Source: Roseococcus sp. SDR | Lineage (GTDB): Bacteria > Pseudomonadota > Alphaproteobacteria > Acetobacterales > Acetobacteraceae | Direction of reading: 5' to 3' | Assembly: GCF_019083995.1 (NCBI RefSeq) | Contig: NZ_JAHRCU010000010.1 | Span: 62,001-126,000 of the forward strand | Length of the DNA stretch: 64,000 nucleotides | Shown: piece by piece, positions 26,711-34,672 of the stretch | Numbering within the stretch: position 1 is the stretch's first letter | Layout: each line of letters starts with the position of its first letter | The notes under the pieces: generated by a model | Database searches by the model: none | Told to the model about the DNA's origin: nothing | The model's input: only the letters and a program-made list of their open reading frames with translations | Position numbers and translations under genes: made by a program

Positions 26711-26757
26711 CGGCGATGCGCCTGGTCTTTTTTCATCGGCGATGCGCCTCGGGGCAT
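26682..26757 (-). repeat. 26-bp tandem repeat spanning the DUF1800/DUF1501 junction
   Basis: Almost three copies of a 26-bp unit: CATCGGCGTTGCGCCTGG... from 26682, CATCGGCGATGCGCCTGG... from 26708 and CATCGGCGATGCGCCTCG... from 26734, the last being part of the DUF1800 C-terminus. On the coding strand each unit starts with ATGA. Because 26 equals nine codons minus one base, each duplication recreates an overlapping stop-start junction. Confidence 0.9.
26707..26736 (-). CDS. Mini-ORF 1 (MKKDQAHRR), chained by ATGA overlaps
   Basis: Nine codons read MKKDQAHRR, nearly a copy of the DUF1800 C-terminus (EAHRR). Its ATG overlaps the DUF1800 stop and its TGA overlaps the ATG of mini-ORF 2. It arose with the 26-bp tandem duplication. 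Translation is inferred from the overlap geometry only. Confidence 0.4.
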   Translation of the reverse strand: MKKDQAHRR

Positions 26758-28007
26758 GCGAGGAGGAGCAGCACCGCCTCGCGGGCCGAGCCGGCGCGGC
26801 GGGCGGCGTCGATGGTCTCGGCCGGGGCGAGGGGGCCGAGGAAGCTCTCGGTGAGCGCCGGCGTGAAGGCCGCGCGGGAGGCCATTTCGTTGGCCCATTC
26901 GACCCGGCGCATCAGTTGCTCGGGCACGGCCCAGGCGGCCGCGTCATCCGGCCAGCCGATGGGAGCGGGCGCCAGCCAGAGCGGCTGGCCCAGCCGCGCC
27001 AGCGCGGCCAGGAGCGCGGGTGCCGCGGCCGCCCCAAGGCCGAGGCCACGCATCACGGCGAGCACGTAGTCCTGCGCCGAACGGAGCTTGGTCAGCGGCT
27101 CCCAGGCCAGCGGCTCGGCGATGACGGCCCGCGCGGCGGCGGCGAGGTCGCCGCCCGAATCCCTGAGCGCGGCCTCGATCCTGGCCACGGACCCGGCCGG
27201 GGGATCGTCCCGGATGAAATGCCGCGCGAGCTTGGCGGCGAGGGCGCGATGCGTGGCCGGGTGATTGGCCAGCAGGGCGAGCGCGGCGACGCCGCCGGCC
27301 TCGCCTTCCGGGAATTCCTGGCCGAGCAGGGTCTTGGGGCCGGGCTCATGCGCGAGGGGGCGGAACATGAAGCCGGTGGGCTCACTCGCCTCCGGGCCGC
27401 GGCCGATGGACCAGCCGGTGAGGATCCGGGCCAGCGCGCCGACATCGGCCTGGCTGTATCCGCCGGCCGGGGTGATGCTGTGCAGCTCCAGGCATTCCCG
27501 GGCGAGGTTCTCGTTCAGCCCCGCATTGCGGCGCCGCCCGCCGGGGCTGCCGGGGCCGACGGCGCCCGCCTGGTCGAGATAGGCCAGCATCGCGGGCTCG
27601 CGATAGGCGGCGAGCAGCATCGCGTCGAAGCGGCCGAAGACATGGGGGCGGATGCCTTGGCGGTGGTAATGGCCGCCGAAGGCGGTGGCGATGGCACCCC
27701 GCCGGCTGATCGCCAGATGGTTCGACCAGAACTCCGCCCAGCGCTCGGCGAAGGGGCGGCCGGTCGTCAGCAGGCGGGTGGCCCAGGCCAGCGCCTCGTC
27801 GCGGTTGAAGGCCCGGATGGGGTTGCTGGCCGGATCGCGGCGGCGGGCATCCAGGGCCGCGCGAATCTCGTCCGGGGTCGGTCCGGCTGCTTCGGGCAGG
27901 GGCGCGATCTGGGATTCGAGCCAGGCGCGCGGATCATCGGGGGGCGCGTCACCCGGGCGCGCGCCGAGGCCGAAGCGGATCGCGGCATGGGCGGCCGATG
28001 GCGTCAT
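26733..28007 (-). CDS. DUF1800 family protein
   Basis: A 424-residue protein of the DUF1800 family, the usual partner of DUF1501. The start is ATG 28007 (MTPSAAHAAIRFGLGARPGD). Diagnostic segments are RAWLESQIAPL, WAEFWSNHLAISRR, REPAMLAYLDQ, NENLARECLELHSI and LARILTGWSI. No enzymatic function is established for the family; members are thought to be exported or envelope-associated, although no classical signal peptide is seen here. The gene is divergent from the ring-opening amidohydrolase gene and is followed by two mini-ORFs and DUF1501. Confidence 0.9.
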   Translation of the reverse strand: MTPSAAHAAIRFGLGARPGDAPPDDPRAWLESQIAPLPEAAGPTPDEIRAALDARRRDPASNPIRAFNRDEALAWATRLLTTGRPFAERWAEFWSNHLAISRRGAIATAFGGHYHRQGIRPHVFGRFDAMLLAAYREPAMLAYLDQAGAVGPGSPGGRRRNAGLNENLARECLELHSITPAGGYSQADVGALARILTGWSIGRGPEASEPTGFMFRPLAHEPGPKTLLGQEFPEGEAGGVAALALLANHPATHRALAAKLARHFIRDDPPAGSVARIEAALRDSGGDLAAAARAVIAEPLAWEPLTKLRSAQDYVLAVMRGLGLGAAAAPALLAALARLGQPLWLAPAPIGWPDDAAAWAVPEQLMRRVEWANEMASRAAFTPALTESFLGPLAPAETIDAARRAGSAREAVLLLLACPEAHRR

Positions 28008-28140
28008 CCTGCCTCGATAGCATCGGCCCTGCCCAAGCCCGCGCCACAAATTGTTTCACCCCCCGGGTGCGGCCCGCGCGGGCGGCTTCGCAAGCGCGGG
28101 CGGCTGTGGACAAGATGCACGGCCCGCAGGGAGCGTGTGC

Positions 28141-29172
28141 ATGACCGCGATCTTTCCCACCCGCCTGCCCATGGCGGCCCCCGATGACCTCGCCGCTTTC
28201 GAGGCGATGCTGGATGACGGGCGCCTTGATGCGGCGGACATCGTCTCGGTCTGGTGCAAGACGCGGGGCAACGGTCTGCGCAACGACTTCACCAAGCCCT
28301 GGGTGGACCTGCTGCTGCGCCTCGCCATCGGCCGGCGCCTGGAGCTGGATGAGGCGGCGGTGGCCGAGCGTGTGCCCATCCTGGTCTCCGGCGGGTCAGA
28401 GGGCGCGGTCTCGCCGCATCTCGTCATCTGGTCGCGCGGGCGGCCGGGCCGGCACGGGCTGCTGGCCGGCGTGGAGCGCGCGCTGGTCGCGCCCGAGGAC
28501 CAGGGCGGCGTGCTGCATGCCATGGCGACGGCGGCGATGGTGCGGGCGGCGATGGCGGGCCTCGGCCTCACCGATCCCGCCCAGGTGGGGCTCGTGCTGG
28601 TGCGCGCGCCGGCCGACGCGGATCGGGCCGGGCACGACGCGCGGGTCCGCGCGGCCTGCGCGCAAGGGGTGGCGCTGGCGCTGGGGCAGATCGAGGCGCT
28701 GGCCCTGGATGAGCCCGAGGCCTTTGCGCATTGCGCCTTCGTGGTGGCGCGGCATGACGGACCCACGCAGCAGGTGCTGCTGCTGGCCCATGGCCCGGGT
28801 GGCGATGCGCGTGCCGCGATCGCGAGCGGCGTGCTGGAGGATCCGCTGGACTCGCCGGGGGCCGCGGCCATCCTGGCGCGCCTCGGGCTGATCGCCGCGC
28901 CGCAGCTTTCGGCGCAGGATTCGGCGCGGGTGCTGGCTGTGATCTCCAAGGGCGATGCGCCGCGGGACGGGCTGATCCGCGGCCTGCCGCATGCCATGGG
29001 CCTCGACAATGACGTGGCGATGCATCGCCACGCGCGCGCCGCCTATGGCGCGATGCTTGGCTCGCTGATCGGCCATGGCGCGGTCCTCGTCTCGGGCGGG
29101 GCCGAGGCGCAGGGCCCGCCCGATGGGGGCTTCGCCGCCATCATCGCCGCCACGCAAGGAGAGAGCGCATGA
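28141..29172 (+). CDS. Ring-opening amidohydrolase (cyanuric acid hydrolase/barbiturase family), divergent
   Basis: A 343-residue cytoplasmic enzyme of the small AtzD/TrzD/barbiturase family, which opens cyanuric acid or barbituric acid rings. The start is ATG 28141 after CAGGGAG. From memory of AtzD, each of three similar domains gives a Ser-Lys pair. Domain 1 is intact (K40 in CKTRGNGLRNDF, S83 in LVSGGSEGAVSPH) and so is domain 3 (Lys in VISKGDAPRDG, Ser in LVSGGAEAQGP). In domain 2 the lysine position appears to be R155 (LVLVRAPADAD) and the serine-rich segment is missing, which also explains a length about 20 residues below AtzD. It may act on another cyclic amide. Its stop overlaps the start of a 2-oxoglutarate oxygenase gene. 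Confidence 0.85.
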   Translation: MTAIFPTRLPMAAPDDLAAFEAMLDDGRLDAADIVSVWCKTRGNGLRNDFTKPWVDLLLRLAIGRRLELDEAAVAERVPILVSGGSEGAVSPHLVIWSRGRPGRHGLLAGVERALVAPEDQGGVLHAMATAAMVRAAMAGLGLTDPAQVGLVLVRAPADADRAGHDARVRAACAQGVALALGQIEALALDEPEAFAHCAFVVARHDGPTQQVLLLAHGPGGDARAAIASGVLEDPLDSPGAAAILARLGLIAAPQLSAQDSARVLAVISKGDAPRDGLIRGLPHAMGLDNDVAMHRHARAAYGAMLGSLIGHGAVLVSGGAEAQGPPDGGFAAIIAATQGESA

Positions 29173-30164
29173 ATGCCGTGCCCGTGATTGACCTGAGCCC
29201 GATCCGCGGCAACGACCCGGCCGCCATCGCCGCGCTGGGGCGTGAGGTGGATGCCGCCTGCCGCGAGATCGGCTTCCTCATCGTCGAGGGGCATGGCGTG
29301 GACCCCGCGCTCATCGCCGAGGTGCGGCGGCAGAGCTATGCCTTCTTCGACCTGCCGGAGGAGGAGAAGCAGGCGGTGCGCCCGCCGCCGGGCACCATGC
29401 TGCGCGGCTATACGCCGCCCGAGACCAATACGCTCTCGCGCTCGCGCGGGATCGAGACGCCGCCCGACATGCGCTCCTTGTTTTCCATGGGGCGGCCCGA
29501 GGCGGATGGCACGCAATATGCGGAGATCCCGGAGGCGCGGCCCTTCTACCAGCCCAACCTCTGGCCGGCCGAACCCGCCGGGCTTCGGCCTGCCTTCACC
29601 GCCTATTTCCGCGAGATGGAGCGGCTTTCCACCGAGATCATGCGGGCCTTCGCCGTCGGCCTCGGCCTGCCGATCGGCTTCTTCGACGACAAGATCGACA
29701 ACCACTTCGCCGCCCTCCATGCGCTGCATTACGGCGCGCGGACCACGCCAGCCGCGCCCGGGCAGTTGCGCGCCGGCGCGCACAGCGATTTCGGCAGCCT
29801 CACCATCCTGATGCCGCCCGCCGAGGGCGGCATGGGGCTCGAGGTGCAGAAGCCCGATGGCAGCTTCGCGCCCGTGGAGCCGCCGCCCGGCGCCTATGTC
29901 ATCAACATCGGCGACCTCATGCAGCAATGGACCAATGAGCGCTGGGTGAGCACGGTGCATCGCGTGGTGAATCCGCAAGGCGAGGGCTGGGCGCAACGTC
30001 GCCTCTCGCTCGGCTTCTTCTGCCACCCGAATTACGATGCCCCGGTGGAGGCGCTGCCCGGCACGGTGCCGGCGGGCGAGGCGCCGAAGCATGCGCCCGT
30101 CCTGGCGGGCGTCTACATGAACCAGAAGATCTCCGCCGTGCGACGCCCGGTGGCAACACGCTGA
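29169..30164 (+). CDS. 2-oxoglutarate/Fe(II)-dependent oxygenase, isopenicillin N synthase-like
   Basis: A 331-residue soluble oxygenase. The N-terminal DIOX_N region (VIDLSPIRG, IGFLIVEGHGVDPALI) is followed by the catalytic core with the iron ligands H205-x-D207 in AHSDFGS and H264 in WVSTVHRVVNP, and the 2-oxoglutarate site R278-x-S280 in RRLSLGF. It hydroxylates an unknown small molecule. The start overlaps the ring-opening amidohydrolase stop (ATGA), so the two are coupled. In other organisms 2OG oxygenases act on pyrimidine or purine bases (thymine 7-hydroxylase, xanthine dioxygenase), so a role in preparing a nitrogen ring for opening is an attractive but untested idea. Confidence 0.9.
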   Translation: MNAVPVIDLSPIRGNDPAAIAALGREVDAACREIGFLIVEGHGVDPALIAEVRRQSYAFFDLPEEEKQAVRPPPGTMLRGYTPPETNTLSRSRGIETPPDMRSLFSMGRPEADGTQYAEIPEARPFYQPNLWPAEPAGLRPAFTAYFREMERLSTEIMRAFAVGLGLPIGFFDDKIDNHFAALHALHYGARTTPAAPGQLRAGAHSDFGSLTILMPPAEGGMGLEVQKPDGSFAPVEPPPGAYVINIGDLMQQWTNERWVSTVHRVVNPQGEGWAQRRLSLGFFCHPNYDAPVEALPGTVPAGEAPKHAPVLAGVYMNQKISAVRRPVATR

Positions 30165-30202
30165 GCCGGAGCCACCGGCCAGCCCTTGAGGAGGAATGAC
30201 CC

Positions 30203-30526
30203 ATGCGACGCCTGATCCTGGCGCTCGCGCTCTGCCTGCCCGCGAGCCTCGCGGGCGCTCAGGGCGGAGGGCTGCAGCCGCACAACCTCTACAGTTCGAC
30301 GCGCGACCGCGCGGACCTCGTGACCATGCGGCGGCTGATCGCCTGCGGCATCCAGGTGGCGGCCGAGGACAGCAATTTCTATGAGGGCCTGGCCTCGGGC
30401 TTCTATGTGGTGATCTCGGACCCGCTGCCCTCGCGCGCGGCGGCGGAGGCGCAGCTCGCCCGCGCGCAGAATTGCGGGGTGACGGGCCAGGTGCGGATGG
30501 TGCGGCGGAAGATCGCGCCGCACTGA
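30203..30526 (+). CDS. Small exported protein with SPOR-like C-terminus
   Basis: A 107-residue protein beginning at ATG 30203 after GAGGAATGA. A signal peptide (MRRLILALALCLPASLAGAQ) is followed by a short mature domain. The part FYVVISDPLPSRAAAEAQLARAQ and GVTGQVRMVRR resembles the strand-helix pattern of SPOR-type domains that bind peptidoglycan, but the match is weak. Two cysteines (about residues 48 and 90) could form a disulfide in the periplasm. It lies 38 bases after the oxygenase gene and may share its transcript; a strong hairpin follows. Confidence 0.7.
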   Translation: MRRLILALALCLPASLAGAQGGGLQPHNLYSSTRDRADLVTMRRLIACGIQVAAEDSNFYEGLASGFYVVISDPLPSRAAAEAQLARAQNCGVTGQVRMVRRKIAPH

Positions 30527-30528
30527 CC

Positions 30529-30550
30529 GGCTGGATCACGATCCAGCCTT
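30529..30550 (+). terminator. Terminator hairpin after the small exported protein gene
   Basis: GGCTGGATC-AC-GATCCAGCC is a perfect 9-bp stem, three bases past the stop codon, followed by TTGTTG. It would end the ring-opening amidohydrolase operon. Confidence 0.65.
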
Positions 30551-30558
30551 GTTGAGAG

Positions 30559-30605
30559 GATGATGCACCGCTTCGGTGATTCCACCTGAGCGGATCATGC
30601 TCTAG
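30559..30605 (-). repeat. Second type of structured intergenic element, overlapping the prpF stop
   Basis: The block contains GATTCCACCTGAGCGG and ATCATGCTCTAG (30578-30605) and folds imperfectly (ATGAT..CCGCT..GGTG pairing with CACC..AGCGG..ATCAT). Similar TAGAGCATGATCCG-type intergenic elements are, from memory, common in alphaproteobacteria. The prpF stop codon TAG (30602-30604) is part of the element. Confidence 0.4.
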
Positions 30606-31783
30606 CCCCCGAAGGGCACGTGCACCCGGCCTTCCATGAGCACGCGCGCGCTGCGGCTCATGATCGCCTTCGTCACGCTCCATTGCCCGTCCACCAGCTG
30701 CGCCTTGGAGCCGACGCGCAGCGTGCCCGAGGGGTGGCCGAAGCGCACCGCCTCGCGCTCGCCCCCGCCGGCGGCGAGGTTCACCAGCGTGCCCGGCACG
30801 CAGGCGGCCGTCGCGATGGCGACCGAGGCCGTGCCCATCATCGCGTGGTGCAGCTTGCCCATGGACATGGCGCGCACCAGCAGATCCACATCGCCCGTCG
30901 TGATCTTCTTGCCGCTGGAGGCGGTGTAGTCGCGGGGCGGCGCCACCCAGGCCAGCTTCGGCGTGTGCTGCCGGCCCGCCGCTTCCTCGATGGACTTGAT
31001 GAGCCCCATGCGGAGCGAGCCATGCGCGCGGATGGTCTCGAGCTTCGCCAGCAGGGCCGGATCGCCGTTGATGTCGTCCTGCAGCTCGGTGCCCTTGAAG
31101 CCGAGTGCCTCCGCGTTGAGGAAGATGGTGGGGATGCCCGAGTTGATCATCGTGGCCTGGAAGCTGCCGATGCCGGGCACTTCCAGCATGTCCACGAGGT
31201 TGCCGGTGGGGAACATGGAGCCGCCATCGGCGTCATCCGCCGGGTCCATGAACTCCAGCTGCACCTCGGCTGCCGGGAAGGTCACGCCGTCCAGCTCGAA
31301 ATCGCCGGTCTCCTGCACCTCGCCCGCCGTCATCGGCACATGGGAGATGATGGTCTTGCCGATATTCGCCTGCCAGATGCGGATGATGGCGATGCCGTCG
31401 CGCGGCACGCGGGCCGGGTCCACCAGGCCGTTGCGGATGGCGAAGGGGCCGACGGCGGCGGTGAGGTTGCCGCAATTGCCGCTCCAATCCACGAAGGGCT
31501 TGTCGATGGAGACCTGGCCAAACAGGTAGTCCACGTCGTGATCCGGCCGCGTGCTGCGGCTGAGGATCACCGATTTGCTGGTGCTCGACGTGGCGGCCCC
31601 CATGCCGTCGGTCTGCTTGCCATAGGGGTCGGGGCTGCCGATGACGCGCAGCAGCAGCCGATCGCGCGCGGGGCCAGGAACCTGCGCCACCTCGGGCAGG
31701 TCCTGCAGCGCGAAGAAGACGCCCTTGCTGGTGCCGCCCCGCATATAGGTGGCGGGGATCTTGATCTGGGGTGCGTGGGCCAT
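30602..31783 (-). CDS. prpF: 2-methylaconitate cis-trans isomerase PrpF
   Basis: Works with AcnD in the 2-methylcitrate cycle for propionate, converting the 2-methylaconitate isomer made by AcnD into the substrate of aconitase. The 393-residue protein of diaminopimelate-epimerase-like fold has the family start PATYMRGGTSKGVFF, the segments GNCGNLTAAVGPFAI (catalytic-site cysteine/lysine region) and NSGIPTIFLNAE, and the ending HPSGTLRVG. Its start (31783) lies 30 bases after acnD on the same strand. No prpB, prpC or prpE is in the window, so the rest of the cycle is elsewhere. An alternative function as a related isomerase cannot be excluded. Confidence 0.93.
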   Translation of the reverse strand: MAHAPQIKIPATYMRGGTSKGVFFALQDLPEVAQVPGPARDRLLLRVIGSPDPYGKQTDGMGAATSSTSKSVILSRSTRPDHDVDYLFGQVSIDKPFVDWSGNCGNLTAAVGPFAIRNGLVDPARVPRDGIAIIRIWQANIGKTIISHVPMTAGEVQETGDFELDGVTFPAAEVQLEFMDPADDADGGSMFPTGNLVDMLEVPGIGSFQATMINSGIPTIFLNAEALGFKGTELQDDINGDPALLAKLETIRAHGSLRMGLIKSIEEAAGRQHTPKLAWVAPPRDYTASSGKKITTGDVDLLVRAMSMGKLHHAMMGTASVAIATAACVPGTLVNLAAGGGEREAVRFGHPSGTLRVGSKAQLVDGQWSVTKAIMSRSARVLMEGRVHVPFGG

Positions 31784-31813
31784 GGGTGCGTCCTGCGCGA
31801 TGGTCTTCGGGTT

Positions 31814-34420
31814 TCAGCTCGCCTGGCGCGCCGGGCCTTCGGCCTCGAGGAAATCCTGCGCGAAGCGCTGCAGCACGCCGCCCGCCTCGTAGATCGAGAC
31901 CTCCTCCGCCGTATCCAGGCGGCAGGTGACGGGCACCTCCGTTGTGCTGCCGTCGCGGCGGTGGATCACCAGCGTGAGCGTCGCGCGCGGCGTGCGCGCA
32001 CCCGCCACGTCATAGGTCTCGGTGCCGTCGAGGCCGAGCGTGATGCGGTTGGTGCCGGGCAGGAATTCCAGCGGCAGCACGCCCATGCCGATGAGGTTGG
32101 TGCGGTGGATGCGCTCGAAGCCCTCCGCCACGATGGCCTCGACCCCCGCGAGGCGCACGCCCTTGGCCGCCCAGTCGCGGGACGAACCCTGGCCGTAATC
32201 GGCGCCGGCCACGATGATGAGCGGCTGCCGGCGCTCCATATAGGTTTCGATCGCCTCCCACATGCGCATGACCTTGCCCTCCGGCTCCACGCGGGCGAGG
32301 GAGCCCTTGCGCACGCTGCCATCTTCGTGGCGAGCCATCTCGTTCAGCAGCGTCGGGTTGGCGAAGGTGGCGCGCTGCGCCGTCAGGTGGTCGCCGCGAT
32401 GGGTGGCGTAGGAGTTGAAGTCCTCCTCCGGCAGGCCCATCCGCGCGAGATACTCGCCCGCCGCGCTGTCGGCCAGGATGGCGTTGGACGGCGAGAGGTG
32501 ATCGGTCGTGATGTTGTCGCCGAGCAGCGCCAGCGGGCGCATCCCACGCAGCGTGCGCTCGCCGGCGAGCGCGCCCTCCCAATAGGGCGGGCGGCGGATA
32601 TAGGTGCTCTGCGGGCGCCAGTCGTAGAGCGGGCTCACCTTCTTGCGGGCGCCCTGGTTGCCGAACATGGGCGCATAGACCTTGCGGAACATCTCGGGCT
32701 TCACGGCCGCGGCGACGACGGCGTCGATCTCGGCGTCGGAAGGCCAGATGTCCTTCAGGCGGATCTCCTTGCCCTGCGCATCCACGCCCAGCACGTCGCG
32801 CTCGATGTCGAAGCGGATGGTGCCGGCAATGGCATAGGCCACCACCAGCGGCGGCGAGGCGAGGAAGGCCTGCTTCGCGTAGGGGTGGATGCGCCCATCG
32901 AAGTTCCGGTTCCCCGAGAGCACGGCCGTCGCATAAAGGTCACGCTCGATGATCTCCTGCTGGATCTTCGGATCGAGCGCGCCGGACATGCCGTTGCAGG
33001 TGGTGCAGGCGAAGGCGACGACGCCGAAGCCCAGCGCCTCCAGCTCCGAGGTCAGCCCCGCCTCATCCAGGTAGAGCGCCACGGCGCGCGAGCCCGGTGC
33101 CAGCGAGGACTTCACCCAGGGCTTGCGCGTCAGCCCCGCGCGATTGGCGTTGCGCGCGAGCAGCCCCGCCGCGATGACGTTGCGCGGGTTGGAGGTGTTG
33201 GTGCAGCTCGTGATGGCCGCGATGATCACCGCGCCATCGGGCATCAGCCCCGGCGCGTTCTCCACCGTGCCCGCGATGCCGCGGGCGGCGAGGTCGGAGA
33301 CCGGCAGGCGGCGATGCGGGTTGGAGGGGCCGGCCATGGTGCGCACCACGGTCGAGAGATCGAAGCGCAGCACGCGCTCGAACTGGACCTTCCCCAGCGC
33401 GTCGGACCAGAGGCCCGTCTCCTTCGCATAGGTCTCGACCAGCTTGACCTGCGCCTCCTCGCGCCCCGTGAGGCGGAGATAGTCCAGCGTCTGCTGGTCG
33501 ATCGAGAACATCGCGGCGGTCGCGCCATATTCGGGCGCCATGTTCGAGATGGTGGCGCGGTCGCCCAGCGTGAGGCTGGTCGCACCCGGGCCGTAGAATT
33601 CCAGCCAGGCGCCGACCACGCGTTCCTTGCGGAGGAACTCGGTCAGCGTCAGCACGATGTCGGTGGCGGTGATGCCGGGCCCGGCCTTGCCGGTCAGCTC
33701 CACGCCGATGATATCCGGCAGCCGCATCCAGGAGGCGCGGCCGAGCATGACATTCTCGGCCTCCAGCCCGCCCACGCCGATGGCGATGACGCCCAGCGCA
33801 TCCACATGCGGCGTGTGGCTGTCCGTGCCGACCAGCGTATCGGGGAAGGCCACGCCGTCCTTGGTGTAGATGACGGGCGACATCCGCTCCAGGTTGATCT
33901 GGTGCATGATGCCATTGCCGGGGGGGACGATCTCCATGTTCTCGAAGGCGTGGCGCGTCCATTCGATGAAGTGGAAGCGGTCCTCGTTGCGGCGGTCCTC
34001 GATGGCGCGGTTCTTGGCGAAGGCGTCCTTCTCGAAGCCGGCATGCTCGACGGCGAGCGAGTGGTCCACGATGAGCTGGACGGGCACCACCGGGTTTACC
34101 TTGGCCGGATCGCCGCCCTTCTCCGCGATGGCGTCGCGCAGGCCGGCGAGGTCCACCAGCGCCGTCTGGCCCAGGATGTCGTGGCAGACGACGCGGGCGG
34201 GGAACCAGGGGAAGTCGATGTCGCGCTTGCGATGGATGAGCTGGCCCAGCGCCTGGGGCAGCAGGGCGGGGTCGCAGCGGCGGACCAGGTTCTCGGCCAG
34301 CACACGGGAGACATAGGGGAGGGTGTCATAGGCGCCGGGCGCAATCGCCTCGACGGCGGCGCGGGCGTCGAAGAAATCCAGCTCCGTGCCGGGCAGGCGC
34401 TTGCGGTGCTGCGTGTTCAT
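31814..34420 (-). CDS. acnD: Fe/S-dependent 2-methylisocitrate dehydratase AcnD
   Basis: An aconitase-family enzyme that dehydrates 2-methylcitrate in propionate catabolism. The start chosen is ATG 34420 (MNTQHRKRLPGTELDFFD) with GGGAG upstream, giving 868 residues, the usual AcnD length. The [4Fe-4S] cysteines are in AAITSCTNTSNP and FACTTCNGMSG. The substrate and swivelling domains carry VGTDSHTPHVDALG and ADYGQGSSRDWAAKG. The adjacent prpF strongly supports AcnD rather than AcnA. It is leftward, acnD then prpF. The upstream spacer (34421-34672) has no recognisable gene. Confidence 0.94.
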   Translation of the reverse strand: MNTQHRKRLPGTELDFFDARAAVEAIAPGAYDTLPYVSRVLAENLVRRCDPALLPQALGQLIHRKRDIDFPWFPARVVCHDILGQTALVDLAGLRDAIAEKGGDPAKVNPVVPVQLIVDHSLAVEHAGFEKDAFAKNRAIEDRRNEDRFHFIEWTRHAFENMEIVPPGNGIMHQINLERMSPVIYTKDGVAFPDTLVGTDSHTPHVDALGVIAIGVGGLEAENVMLGRASWMRLPDIIGVELTGKAGPGITATDIVLTLTEFLRKERVVGAWLEFYGPGATSLTLGDRATISNMAPEYGATAAMFSIDQQTLDYLRLTGREEAQVKLVETYAKETGLWSDALGKVQFERVLRFDLSTVVRTMAGPSNPHRRLPVSDLAARGIAGTVENAPGLMPDGAVIIAAITSCTNTSNPRNVIAAGLLARNANRAGLTRKPWVKSSLAPGSRAVALYLDEAGLTSELEALGFGVVAFACTTCNGMSGALDPKIQQEIIERDLYATAVLSGNRNFDGRIHPYAKQAFLASPPLVVAYAIAGTIRFDIERDVLGVDAQGKEIRLKDIWPSDAEIDAVVAAAVKPEMFRKVYAPMFGNQGARKKVSPLYDWRPQSTYIRRPPYWEGALAGERTLRGMRPLALLGDNITTDHLSPSNAILADSAAGEYLARMGLPEEDFNSYATHRGDHLTAQRATFANPTLLNEMARHEDGSVRKGSLARVEPEGKVMRMWEAIETYMERRQPLIIVAGADYGQGSSRDWAAKGVRLAGVEAIVAEGFERIHRTNLIGMGVLPLEFLPGTNRITLGLDGTETYDVAGARTPRATLTLVIHRRDGSTTEVPVTCRLDTAEEVSIYEAGGVLQRFAQDFLEAEGPARQAS

Positions 34421-34672
34421 CACTCTGCTCCCTGCCGGGTTCGGCCCGGCGATCTTCCTTCGAGGTCCATGCCGCGGCAACGGCCGCGCGGCCATTCTGC
34501 GCCACGCGGCGCGGGGTGGCCAGATGCGGGGCGAAGCCGGCCTCGGCACCGGGGCGGACCAGGATCGCGGAACGGCGCTCAGCGCCCAGCTGGCCCGCCT
34601 TCGGCGTGAACCGTCACCGATGGTCCGCGCGGCCGCTACCGCGCCGCGCGGGTGCTCATCGCGGGCTGCGCG
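34421..34672. other. Spacer without recognisable gene
   Basis: This 252-base stretch lies between the RTX gene stop and the acnD start, both leftward. I see no conserved frame, tRNA or strong hairpin. It presumably contains the acnD promoter. Confidence 0.4.

Noticed and set aside
26682-26757. CRISPR-like direct repeat
   Set aside because: The units are directly adjacent without spacers and belong to a coding junction; no cas genes are present anywhere in the window.
34421-34672. Remnant of a regulator gene upstream of acnD
   Set aside because: No frame in this spacer gives recognisable helix-turn-helix or other family sequence.
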